NCBI RefSeq assembly: GCF_000715075.1
Contig: NC_134089.1
Location: forward strand, 71,778,697-71,842,696
DNA from: Nicotiana tabacum
Taxonomy: Eukaryota; Streptophyta; Magnoliopsida; Solanales; Solanaceae
Length of the DNA stretch: 64,000 nt
Direction: 5' to 3'
Below, piece after piece: positions 54,752 to 64,000 of this stretch. A program made the translations under genes and the position numbers. Below the pieces are notes generated by a model. That model had not been told where the DNA came from, searched no databases, and saw only the letters and a program-made list of their open reading frames with translations. Positions within the stretch are counted from its first letter, which is position 1. Each line of letters begins with the position of its first letter.

Positions 54752-54900
54752 TGGCAGGACGGGACGCGGGACGGGACGGGACGAAACGGGACGGGACGAA
54801 ATAGCGTCTCGTCCCATCCCATGTCCCGTTTAATATTGACTCATCCCATTTAACTTGAAGCAGGACGGGACCGGAACGGGACGCGGGCGGGCCCGGCCCG
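54752..54900. repeat. Subterminal GGGAC repeats, right end of hAT
   Basis: Mirror of the left array, including CAGGACGGGACGCGGGACGG and reversed CGTCCCATCCC copies. Preceded by an A run at 54729-54749. Confidence 0.85.
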
Positions 54901-54921
54901 TTGGACAGCCATAGTGCGAGC

Positions 54922-55445
54922 TGCGACTATTTTACCACTGTTACTTATGTCTCACCAAATGCATATATTCGATGAAATCATCTAACTCTAAAATATCTGC
55001 TGAAAATTGAACTGTGTGTACCAAAGAAATAAATTATTACAATAAATATAAAGACTATGCCTAGCTACATTCCTTCCCTCATAGCATCTACGGTTCCCAC
55101 TCTTGTAAACAAAAGTTGACAACTTTACTGGTACGATATCCAAATATATTTGTGTTGGGAAGATGCGCAAGCGAATAGGAGACGGCTCAGACGAGGCATG
55201 AGTCGTTCTCCAGAGTTTGAGGCAAGTAGTTGCCTAGTTTTCATTAATTACATTTAAAAGGGAAGAAAAGGAAAGGCTAAAATGACAAACAAAAAAAAAT
55301 TAGTTTGAGAGGCAGAGCTAAAGCCCCTTTAAAGGTGAGAGGCCTTCTCTGCACTTTATATTGTTTGTCACTAACAGAAAAACTTTACTTTTATGTCTCA
55401 CACAACTGGTACTAGTTGTGTGAAGAGAAACTTTCAAAAATTACT
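54922..55445. other. Intergenic stretch, no feature recognised
   Basis: No supported ORF or repeat between the hAT target duplication and the fold-back MITE. Confidence 0.5.
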
Positions 55446-55455
55446 ATATTTTAGT

Positions 55456-55699
55456 CGGAAAAGGCATAAAAATGTCACTCAACTTTAAGAAATGGTCTAT
55501 CTATGTCATCCGTTAAAAAAATGCTCATTTCATGCCACTGCCATTACACATTTGGCCCATCCATACCACTGCGCCGTTAGTCAATAATGGCATAGATGGG
55601 CCAAATGTGTAACGGCAGTGGCATGAAATGAGCATTTTTTTAACGGATGACATAGATAGACCATTTCTGAAAGTTGAATGACATTTTTAGGCCTTCTCC
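55456..55699. mobile_element. Fold-back MITE (MULE-type) with 10-bp target duplication
   Basis: A 244-bp nearly complete palindrome. Arms starting GGAAAAGGCATAAAAATGTC and ending GACATTTTTAGGCCTTCTCC pair over most of their length (TGGTCTATCTATGTCATCCG / CGGATGACATAGATAGACCA). Flanked by ATATTTTAGT (55446-55455 and 55700-55709), a 9-10 bp duplication typical of Mutator-like elements. Confidence 0.92.
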
Positions 55700-57529
55700 A
55701 TATTTTAGTGGTTATGTAACGACCCGGTCGTTCGTTCTGAGAGTTATATCCCCATTTCCCCATCTATGCTTATTTATGTATTGTTCAGTTGTGTTGAGTT
55801 GTATCGAGTTGGTAGGTTTGGGTTCGGAGTAGTTTTGGAGTGAAATGAACACTTAGTCTCTTAGTTAGAAAGCTAAGTTAGAAAAGTCAACCGAAAATTG
55901 ACTTATATGTAAACTAATTCGGATTTGAATTTTTATGATTCGATTAGCTTCGTTGGGTGATTTTAGACTTAGGAGTGTGTCCGGAATATAATTTGGAGGT
56001 CCGTGGTAGAATTAGGCTTGAATTGGCGATAGTTGAAAGTTTGAAAGTTCTTAGGCTTGAATTCGAGGTTGATTTGGTGTTTTGGTGTTGTTTTGGGTGT
56101 TCCGGAGGTTCGACTAAGTTCGGGTAGTGATAGATGACTTGTTGGAATTATTGGTTGAGGTCCCGAGGGCCTCGGACGAGTTTCGGATAGGTTTGGGTTG
56201 TGTTGCGCTCATTTTTTGTTATGTTTCGACGTCATTTCTTCAAGCATAAATGATATCATATTGAACAAATGAGCTCCGATTTTTTTTGATTGCAGCATTA
56301 GATATGTATCGTAATCACGGACCCGTAGCAAAAAGAATCGTCGAATTTAGACATCGTATGAGGATTTTATGAACATTTTACTAAGAATTAGGTTGCCAGA
56401 TTTTTCAGATTATTTACGAAATTGCCACTGACGACGTATTTAAAAATCTGCATTATTTGCAAATATTAAAACTTTAATATCTCATTCATTATAAGGCCAA
56501 ATTGAGTGATTCAAAAGCTTAACTTGACTAGAATTTCACAAGAAATCCATTAGAGGCATAAAATACGAGTTTTGAGATTGTTTGGCATGAGAAACGAAGC
56601 AAAATAACTAGCAGAAAAATATATAAAACTAAGGTTTGTTCATTCGGTCATATTTTGAGTTGGGGAGCTCGGATTTGGGTGATTTTGGAGGTGATTTTTA
56701 CCATAGGGATTGGGGTAAATGTACTCTACTTGATTTTGGTTATATTTCATAATTCATCTTCGTTTTGGGATTTGATTGATGATTTTCAAAGTGAAATTGA
56801 GGGAGTTAGGGTTTGAGTTTTGGAGAGTTTTAAGTGAGAATTTGAGGGACCAAACGGAGTCCAATTTTGATAAATTTTATATGGTTAGACTCGGGAGAGA
56901 ACAAGGTTTATTATTCTGCCATTTTTTTGCTGATTCCGAGATGTGGACCCGAGGGCCGAATTTTGGCCGATTTCGAATTTTGGCATATTTTGTAGTTTTT
57001 ATTGTGGAATTCGATTCTTTAGCACATGGTGATGGTATTAATCTGATTATGGTTAGATTCAGAGCTTTTGGAGACTGAGTCCAGAGATTAGGGCATCCCG
57101 GAGTAGGATTTTACGTTGTTGAGGTAAGTAACAGTTTTAACTCTGGCTTTGAGGGTATAAACCTGGAGAATTTAACATCGTGCGACTATTTGGAAGTGAT
57201 ACCCATGCTAGGCGACATGTGTGTGGGTGTATACCTCGAGGGATGGAGACTTGGTCCGTTCCGTGAGGCCTCATGGACATCATCTGTGTTTACGTAGTTA
57301 CTTGTTGTTGAACTTGTCTGCCTTCATGTTAGAGATCATGCTTAGGCTTTATTTATGCTCACATTATTTGTACTCAGTTATAGAAATTATTGTACAAGTT
57401 TACCTCAGTCTCTATCAATTGCTAATATGCTGTGATACGTGATGTGGGTTGTGTCCCCTTATTTGTTGATGATGGTAAGGCTAGTGAGGTACATGATTGA
57501 GTAAGGCCGAGGACCTGCAGGTTGTGAGG

Positions 57530-57690
57530 ATATTAACACCATAGCGCGTGAGTTGTCCACGTAGCACGTGAGTTGACCGTGGGGGTCCAGGTATTGATAC
57601 CATAGCGCGTGAATTGTCCGCGTAGCATGTGAGTTGATCGTGCGGATCTAGGTATTGATATGATGGCACGTGACTTGTCCGTGCTTAGCG
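57530..57690 (+). repeat. Minisatellite in the solo LTR
   Basis: About two and a half units of roughly 68 bases with ATAGCGCGTGA(G/A)TTGTCC and GTAGCA(C/T)GTGAGTTGA. It is in the same relative place as the LTR minisatellites at 7838 and 61626. Confidence 0.8.
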
Positions 57691-57737
57691 CTTGGGCTTT
57701 AGGAGCCCCTCCGGAGTCTGTACACACCCCCAGTGAG

Positions 57738-57812
57738 CGCAGAGTGTTGAGCGTTGAGTGTTGAGTGTTGAGTGTGGAGTGCTGAGTGCGAGTGCTGAGT
57801 GATAGAGTGGCA
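57738..57812 (+). repeat. GAGTGTT heptamer array
   Basis: Around nine copies of GAGTGTT-like heptamers in tandem within the solo LTR, next to the longer minisatellite. Confidence 0.85.
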
Positions 57813-58494
57813 TTGTTGTGAGGTTGCATTTACTTTTGTTGTTGCTGCATTTACCTGTTAACTTCTTTGTGGTATTTGTTGGTTTTATGGAATTTACTTG
57901 TTTATTCATGTTTATTGTAAATTATGAAAATAAATAATTGGACTGTTTTACTTAACTCGTCACTACTGCTCAGTTCCTTAGTTATTTCTGTTACTACTAA
58001 GGTGGTTGTACTCATACTACACCCTGCTCTTTATGTGCAGATCCAGGTGAGTTAGAGCGTGGCGATCATTGAGTTCAGGCCAGCTATCTGTGGAGATTGC
58101 AAGGTAGCTGTTAATTCCACAGGACCTTGTTACTCCTTTTGTTATTTCTTCTTTAGACTGTATTGATAGTTAGACAACTATATTTCTTAGTTCATAGTTT
58201 TAGACGCTCATGACTTAGTGACACCCCGATGTTTGGGGCTAGCTTCCGTATTTTTATATTAAGTATATTTAGAGTTGATTTAGTTTATGAGAAATTTGAA
58301 TGTTAGTATTATTTTATTAAATCCTTAAAATTAATTAGTAGTAATATTTTGGGAAATAGGTTTGCCTTGTAATACGATAGGCGCCATCATGACCATGGTT
58401 AGATTTTGGGTCGTGACAGGTTATTAGCTAGTTGTAGCTACCATTTACTACATTACTTCCTACAGCTATATTTTCAGGTTTTTTAGAGTGTATT

Positions 58495-58680
58495 CGATGT
58501 ATTTAAGCTACTGTATTCATGATTACAGTAGCATTTCTAGGCGTGAAAACGGAGAATTACAATTAGACGGATTTTTGTATTCGAGTGTATTCGACTGTAT
58601 TCATGGCGTGAAACATGAGATTACAGCTGGATAGATTATTGTATTCGACTGTATTCACGGCGTGAAATATGGGATTGCAC
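58495..58680 (+). repeat. Degenerate tandem repeat
   Basis: Two to three units of about 60-65 bases with TGTATTCGACTGTATTCA and GGCGTGAAA(C/T)ATG(A/G)GATT. The host element is not recognised. Confidence 0.75.
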
Positions 58681-58859
58681 TATTTTTAAACGAAAAGTGA
58701 ATCAATCAACATAATAGACTCCTAATATAACTCAACAAACTCAATTATAGCACACAAAGTTTGTATTTTCAGTTATAAAAAAGATTCTCAACCGAAAAAT
58801 ACCCCAAAAATATAGCAATCTTCAGAGAAATTATATAATACATCTGAATATATAAATTA

Positions 58860-59780
58860 TCTATATTATATTAAAAGTACGAAGGCCCTTAGCGAAATGT
58901 CGTTCGCCTTTCTTACCCTTTAAAAATAGATTTCATACTGGACAAAATAGTCATTTTATTAGTTTTCAAATATTTAGAAAAAATCATTTAATTAATCTCC
59001 TACTATTTAGGAATAGCCATTTAATTAATTTCTTACTATATAAGAATAGTCAATTAATTATTCTCCTAATTTATATAAACTAAGAAAGTTTTTCATTCAA
59101 CTCCATTTATATTTAGGAGTACTAAATTTCTTCCTTTAGCTTTCGGAGGAGGTTTCTTTAGTTAAAATATTTTTTTTCTCCTTTTAGGTTTAGGAGGGGT
59201 TTTTCTTTAGTTAATAAAAATTTTGGTTTTTCTTTAGTTAATAAAGTTTTGATGTAGGAAAGTTAGAAAAGTTATACTAACTTTTTAGGACTACTTTTTT
59301 ATAAACTATATTAGGTGAAAATGAGCCTTTTGAACTAATTTATGGATTAGGAGTCTTTATTTTTTAATAATATTTTTATCTATTTGAACTAATATACAAT
59401 TTTACCTACCCATAATTTCAAAAGTGTATTGTGTTAAGTAGTAAAAACTTAGAGAATATACCCAACAAATTAAAATTCGTTCTAATTTAGTTTTTATGGA
59501 TCCGCCTATGACAATATGCTTTGACAAGGTTCTTCTAATCCAAGTTTACTGACAATTCCAATAATAAGGCACCAAAGGACTATAGTACGACAACATTTCT
59601 TTATTTACTAAGTTAGCTAAATAGAACATGTTAATATATATAATTTTTATGCACTTGCACTTTTATCTTTAGTATTTCTTTTTAGTTTATAGAGAATATT
59701 TTGTAATGTTAACGTTGTTTCTTAAAGTTTTGTATGCAATGATACCGGATATACGCGCAACACGCGTACCCTAAGACTAG
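58860..59780 (+). mobile_element. Non-autonomous Helitron
   Basis: Begins TCTATATTATATTAAAAG with A before it. Ends with a hairpin ACGCG-CAACA-CGCGT (59753-59767) and CTAG at 59777-59780 followed by T. TC start, hairpin, CTAG end and A|T insertion site all fit Helitron rules. No Rep/helicase sequence. 921 bp. Confidence 0.9.
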
Positions 59781-60528
59781 TACTATATTAAAAGTACGAA
59801 GGCTCTTAGCGAAATATCGTTCGCCTTTTTACCCTCTAAAATAAAGTTAATACTAGACAAAATAATCATTTAATTATTTCCCTAAAAATTTGGACTTTGA
59901 GATCAACTAAATATTTATTTATTAAATACTTCCTTATTTTAACTATGTACAAGATCCTAAATATTAGGACTCTTCTAAAATCCTTCAAAGTTTCCAAGTT
60001 TTTCTTCTTAACCATGTTAGGAACCCTTAGGCAATCTTTTTCCAAGTCTTTGGCCTTTTTATTTTGATAAAAAATAATTTAATCATATTTAGTATCAAAC
60101 TTTGATAGTTAAACATAATAAAATTCTATCTTTGTTCAAATCCCGTCAGGCATATTTATTGTTCAAGTCTTTGTCCTTTTTATTTTTTTTATAAATAATA
60201 TAAATTGTGCTTGAACTTAAATAATTAAATATAATAAAGTTTTATCTTTGGCCAAATCCAAATTATACGTAAGTTTTACACAATTTTAGTCTATTTCTGT
60301 TACCTATCGGCTAAGTTGGTAACCAAAAGCGAAAAAACATGCAAAATAATTTTTGTTAACAAATTGTTCTTGTCAATTTTGGTTTCTTCTCTCTCCGTTT
60401 ATTGAAATGTTATATTAATATTTTGACAGATGTAATTAGAGTCGTCCCAAATATCATAACTATTTGGTGTAGTTGGAGCAATTGTACATCTCATTAGAGC
60501 ATTAAAATCTTTATCTACCTATCTATCT
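59781..60528 (+). mobile_element. Second Helitron copy, head-to-tail, 3' end missing
   Basis: TACTATATTAAAAGTACGAA and TCTTAGCGAAATATCGTTCG follow the CTAG of the preceding Helitron directly. No hairpin/CTAG terminus was found before the next copy starts near 60530. Confidence 0.7.
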
Positions 60529-60750
60529 ATTTATACTATATTAAAAGCATAAAAATTTCTAGCGAAATATCATTCGCCAATTTTTCCCTTTAATGATAGA
60601 TTTTATACTAGATAAAATAGTCTTTTAATTATTTTTTTAATTTTAGGACTTAAAAATCAACTAAAATTTTATTATTAAAAATTTCCTTATAGAAAGCCCA
60701 TTAATATTAGAGTTGTATTGAACTATTCCTATAAGATTCTTTATTATGCA
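60529..60750 (+). mobile_element. Third Helitron 5'-end fragment
   Basis: TATACTATATTAAAAGCATA and CTAGCGAAATATCATTCGCC match the 5' parts of the two preceding copies. The 3' end is not recognised. Confidence 0.6.
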
Positions 60751-60846
60751 AAACGTGAGTTAGCAAAATTCTGTAGGAGTCAAGCACGCGACGAATTCTG
60801 AAAACATAAAGATTCAAAACATATGATTTTTCTTACTATTTGTAAA

Positions 60847-61949
60847 TGTCACGATCCGGATTTTCCACTCTCGGGAGTCGTGATAGCGCCTACTCGTAGA
60901 AGCTAGGCAAGCCGCAAATTATAGAAATTCTAACTCTTTCATTTTAATCCTTTTTAACAACTTGAATTAACAGGAAATCAACACTTTAAAAATTAATGAT
61001 AAACAAAATGAGCGAAAGACTTAAACAGCAAAAAAATAACAAAGCCAGTGCTACAATGCCAATATACTCCTCTACCTGGAACCGGTGTCACAATCAGTAC
61101 ATATGCCAAAATCAGTACGGAAATGCCAACATGCGTCTCTACCCAGAAACCGATGTCACAATATCAACGGACTGTCTATGAATACTACATACAAATGTCT
61201 GAACAAGGAAATACAGTCTGTCTCGAAAACAAGTGAAAACAGAACATATAAATAGATAAAAGAGAACGACGGGTCTGCGGACGCCTGCAGGACTACTTCA
61301 GGATCTCTGAGTGGACTGAAGGCTGGCTCCCCAAGTGCTACTTTCCAAATGTTGCTCAGGTATTTGTACATAGTGCAGAGTGTAGCATCTGCACAACCTT
61401 CCCCATGTGCTGGTAAGTGTCTGGCATAACATCGGCGAGGTAGTGACGAGGCTAGGACCAGACTCCAGATAAATCTGTGCAGTTATATAATATACAGCAA
61501 AAAAATAAACAGGAATAAACAATATAAATGGGAGGGGGTACATGCTACGGGGAACATATCAAATCCAACAGAAGCTAAAGAGTGATAAGAGAGCAATTCA
61601 AGTTCTACAACAAACAATAATAACATTGTTGAGGCGCGCAACCCGATCCCTTATCATTTAACACTGTTGCGGCGTGCAACCCGATCCATTTATATTATTG
61701 TTGCGGTATGCAACCCGATCCAATATAACATTGTTGCGGCATACAACCCGATCCAATATATAATAATGTTGCAGCGTGCAACCCGATCCAATATATAATA
61801 ATGTTGCGGCGTGCAACCCGTTCCAATATATAATAATGTTGTGGCGTGCAACCCGATCCAATATATTTATATACCTTAAACTCAACCATACCATGGGTCC
61901 CGGCAAGGGATCAAGTCCCGGTAAGGGATCAACAATAAACTATACTATC
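60847..61949 (-). mobile_element. Reversed Ty3/gypsy LTR, truncated by the next element
   Basis: TGTCACGATCCGG at 60847 is the reverse complement of a Tekay-type LTR end, followed by GTGATAGCGCCTACT and GCTAGGCAAGCC as in the reversed ends of the other two LTRs. It runs to 61949, where a different LTR begins. It contains a seven-unit minisatellite. The minus-strand frames with repeated GSGC(T/M)PQ are translations of that repeat. Confidence 0.75.
61626..61870 (-). repeat. Seven-unit minisatellite in the reversed LTR
   Basis: Seven units of 33-44 bases, each with TGTTGCGGCGTGCAACCCGA-like sequence and then an AT-rich TCCAATATATAATAA-like spacer. The GTTGC...GCAAC core is itself a small inverted repeat (GTTGCGGCGTGCAAC). 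Confidence 0.92.
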
Positions 61950-62720
61950 TGTGAGCACGTGATTTTTGTCTCACATGAATTACTCCCACAAAATCAAAAC
62001 AAAATTTGTTTGTTTTATTGTTTGCACTTTTGTGAATTTTCGTGGTATTTTCTGTCATTACTTGCATGAGTTTGTGCATGTTTATATGTTTAAATAAATG
62101 AAAAAATAGATTGCATTCGCATTTAGGATTTAATTTTATAATTTTTTAGTTGAGTAGTAAATTAATTATTTTTACAAAAATGAAAGAATAAAAAAATAAC
62201 GTATTTTGTATTTTTAAAGTGTTTAATGTCAAACTGTGTGATTATTTTATTTTTAGTATGTAATTACTTGTGATAAATATTATTTAAAGTGGTATTTTAA
62301 GTCAATTTTGGTTTTATAATTTGAGTTAGGATTTTTGGTTATTAATTTTGAAAATAATTTAGGAAGAAAGAGAACTAATAAAAGAGAAGAAAATCAAATT
62401 GGGCCAAACTCAATTTAACCACCAAAGCCCAAATCAAATACACCCAAACCCGCCCCAAATCAGCCCAAAACCCGTCCCAACCGGTTCGGCCCTATACTGA
62501 ACCAATCGACGTCATTTGGACTCGCCTCAATCCGAGCCGTTAAAGAATTGTTCATCCAACGGTCTAGAACACACCCCATCGCCCGTATTCGACCCCGATC
62601 CGTTTTTTAGAGACCGATCCGGTCTCAAAGGAGTCTAATACAGTGTCGTTCCATTTAGTCAGATGATCCAGGCCGTTGATCTCATTTGATCGAACGGTCT
62701 GGATCCAATTCCACCCCCAG

Positions 62721-62728
62721 TATATATG
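62721..62728 (+). promoter_or_regulatory. TATA-like box in the terminal LTR
   Basis: TATATATG follows the GC-richer GGTCTGGATCCAATTCCACC; it is the best TATA candidate within the LTR-like sequence. Confidence 0.4.
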
Positions 62729-63033
62729 TGTCCAACCAAACCCGCCCCCTTCAGAACCCTTCAACCCTTTCGTCTCTAACCAAGCCCTAGAGACGTCGCC
62801 ACCGTACCCTCACCGCCTCAGGGTGGCGGCGCCGGCTCCGTTCACCCTCATCTTTACACCATAGAACCACCCCGAACCCCTTTTACTAAATCTATCATTA
62901 GTTTCCTTCGAATCTAACCAAGACTCGTCGAATTTTAAATCCAAGTTTTAACCCTAAAAATTCAAAATCAATTTCCATTGAACCTGATGACATGCATCAA
63001 GTCAAGCCTCTAGTTTTCTATGATTAGAAGGTC

Positions 63034-63108
63034 GATTCACTACAAAACCGATGTTACTCATTTGTTCTTGACAAAGAACAAATGAGTAACATCAGTTTCG
63101 GGTGAATC
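63034..63108. repeat. Perfect short hairpin (20-bp stem, 4-base loop)
   Basis: A 20-base arm at 63050-63069 is perfectly complementary to 63074-63093 around the loop GACA. An outer GATTCAC/GTGAATC pair (63034-63040, 63102-63108) extends it with mismatches. It lies in the presumed transcribed part of the LTR-like element. Confidence 0.9.
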
Positions 63109-64000
63109 GGGGTATCAAGGGTAATTTCATGTTTAGCCGGTGAGTTCCCTTTATTGTTTTTTTTTCTTCTTTAAATTCATTTCACCTCTGCCTCTTCTCC
63201 TTCTCTTCTACATGTGTTTTTGATTGGTCAATTTTTTCTGAGTGAAGTTACAACTAGCTTCAAACCCGATTTCTTTGCTTTAGGTTAGTTTATTTATCCA
63301 TATTTATTTCTGTTAATTTCAATTTTCCTTTTAAATTTATTTGGTCCTGTTTGTTTTGATTTCTGATTGTAGGTTTGTTCTACAGATTCTGTGAATAATT
63401 GTTTAAGTTCATGGATTTGCCTTTGAATCGATAGGTTGTCAATTTTCAATTTAGGTTTATATTATTCTAATAGGCAGCATATTAGTATCCTCGTGATGTT
63501 TTGATTCCTTGTTAAGATGATTATGTTAAATGTGTCAAAGGTCGAATCTCAAATAGGCTCTTCAATGTTCGTTTCTTGCTAATATCAGTTCAGATTGTTC
63601 ATATGAAGGATTATTTTTGACTCTATTTCAATGCTAAACCTATTTAGGTTTCAGAAACTGATGCCCTTTGGTTTTGTTGCCTAGCAGTTCTGTAAATGTT
63701 TATAACTTTCAGAGATTCTAATTGAATAATTATAAACTTAAAGGGTTAGTCTGGGAATTATTCAATAAAAGGAGATTGTTTACCTAACTTAGGAAGTAGT
63801 GGTAGGGTAGAAATTGCATTAATGAATTAATTAAAAGCACTAGGTTAGTGGAATGAATTAAAAAATAGAAAAAGGTATTGATAGTGGAAACTACACTTGT
63901 TTAAGGACCCTTTTAAGAGCTGGAAATCAAAAAGAACAGGGGTGTGTGATTAAAAGGCTAAGGGATACACATGGTAAGGGAATATACAAGCTGGAAAAAG

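Larger units (their letters stand above)
52316..54913 (-). mobile_element. hAT transposon, internally decayed
   Basis: A 2,598-bp element with termini TATGGCTATCCGTTGACGGG and, reversed, TATGGCTGTCCAACGGGCC. It is flanked by a perfect 8-bp duplication GTGCGAGC (52308-52315 and 54914-54921). Both ends carry dense GGGAC/CGGGA subterminal repeats, the usual transposase-binding arrangement. Transposase remnants lie on the minus strand at 52917-53480 and 53809-54147. The N-terminal BED finger is not seen, so the copy is non-autonomous. Confidence 0.93.
55715..58418 (+). mobile_element. Ty3/gypsy (Tekay-like) solo LTR
   Basis: A 2,704-bp unit from TGTAACGACCC to GGGTCGTGACA with a perfect 5-bp duplication GGTTA (55710-55714 and 58419-58423) and no internal region. 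Its ends and a GTGCAGATCCAGGT stretch near 58037 match the LTR at 6070-8874, although most of the sequence differs, so it is a related family. Formed by LTR-LTR recombination. Confidence 0.92.
61950..64000 (+). mobile_element. LTR-like element start (gypsy, Tat/Ogre-like), continues past the window
   Basis: TGTGAGCACGTGATTTTTGT at 61950 is a start typical of long Solanaceae gypsy LTRs and sits at an abrupt junction with the minisatellite LTR. A TATA-like TATATATG at 62721-62728 would make the U3 about 0.77 kb. The C-rich 62430-62880 stretch, with its 62-codon frame, lies around this point and has no recognised protein. The far end is outside the window. Confidence 0.5.

Noticed and set aside
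57653..57909. Minus-strand frames with HSTLNTQ repeats
   Set aside because: Translation of the heptamer GAGTGTT array in the solo LTR.
61626..61870. CRISPR-like array of repeats and spacers
   Set aside because: The spacers are themselves similar AT-rich variants, the sequence lies within an LTR, and the organism is a plant.
61658..61906. Repeat protein with GSGCTPQ units
   Set aside because: Translation of the seven-unit minisatellite; unit lengths vary and do not keep one frame.
62676..62864. Pro-rich frame near the window end as a gene start
   Set aside because: Lies downstream of a TATA-like box in LTR-like sequence, is only 62 codons and matches no recognised family; the C-rich stretch is common in this LTR type.

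Overview
This is a plant nuclear window of retrotransposon-rich intergenic DNA surrounding one large intron-rich gene. The repeat families point to Solanaceae, most likely Nicotiana. They include Tekay-type Ty3/gypsy LTRs, tRNA-derived SINEs with TGGTATCAGAGC A-boxes, RTE-type LINE 3' ends with TTG tails, and Helitrons ending in a CAACA-loop hairpin plus CTAG. The species is inferred from family resemblance only, since no search was possible.

Layout. 1-8874 is most of a decayed Ty3/gypsy chromovirus (Tekay-like). It has a 5' LTR cut by the window edge, a Met-tRNA primer site, broken gag and pol, a chromodomain remnant, a polypurine tract and a complete 2.8-kb 3' LTR. 8875-16500 is nested LTR debris plus AT-rich sequence, with no host gene seen. 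16835-49231 (+) is the only convincing host gene: a 19-exon gene (20 with a candidate 27-nt micro-exon) for a TEX10/Ipi1-like protein of 892 residues (901 with the micro-exon). TEX10/Ipi1 is a subunit of the Rix1/PELP1-TEX10-WDR18 complex that acts in ITS2 processing and 60S pre-ribosome maturation. The exons chain in frame with GT-AG boundaries, and a telo-box lies just upstream of the ATG, as expected for a ribosome-biogenesis gene.

The introns of this gene carry many insertions: antisense L1 LINE pieces, an RTE LINE end, two SINE families, a Helitron, hairpin MITEs, a hAT element (8-bp target duplication), a MULE (9-bp duplication), a copia-like solo LTR (5-bp duplication) and two other long-TIR elements. 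Two adjacent introns independently hold pieces of AP2/ERF-superfamily genes. One is an intronless, antisense TOE/AP2-like processed pseudogene in intron 14. The other is an ERF DNA-binding domain captured inside a long-TIR element in intron 15, itself hit by a 36-bp LINE-tail insertion with a perfect 15-bp duplication.

Downstream, 52316-54913 is a decayed hAT transposon with GGGAC-rich ends and an 8-bp target duplication. 55456-55699 is a fold-back MITE whose target duplication directly abuts that of a 2.7-kb gypsy solo LTR (55715-58418). 58860-60700 holds Helitrons, two of them head-to-tail. 60847-61949 is a reversed, truncated gypsy LTR with a minisatellite. 61950 to the window end is the start of another LTR element carrying a perfect short hairpin. 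No tRNA or rRNA gene, CRISPR array or prokaryotic-type operon was seen.
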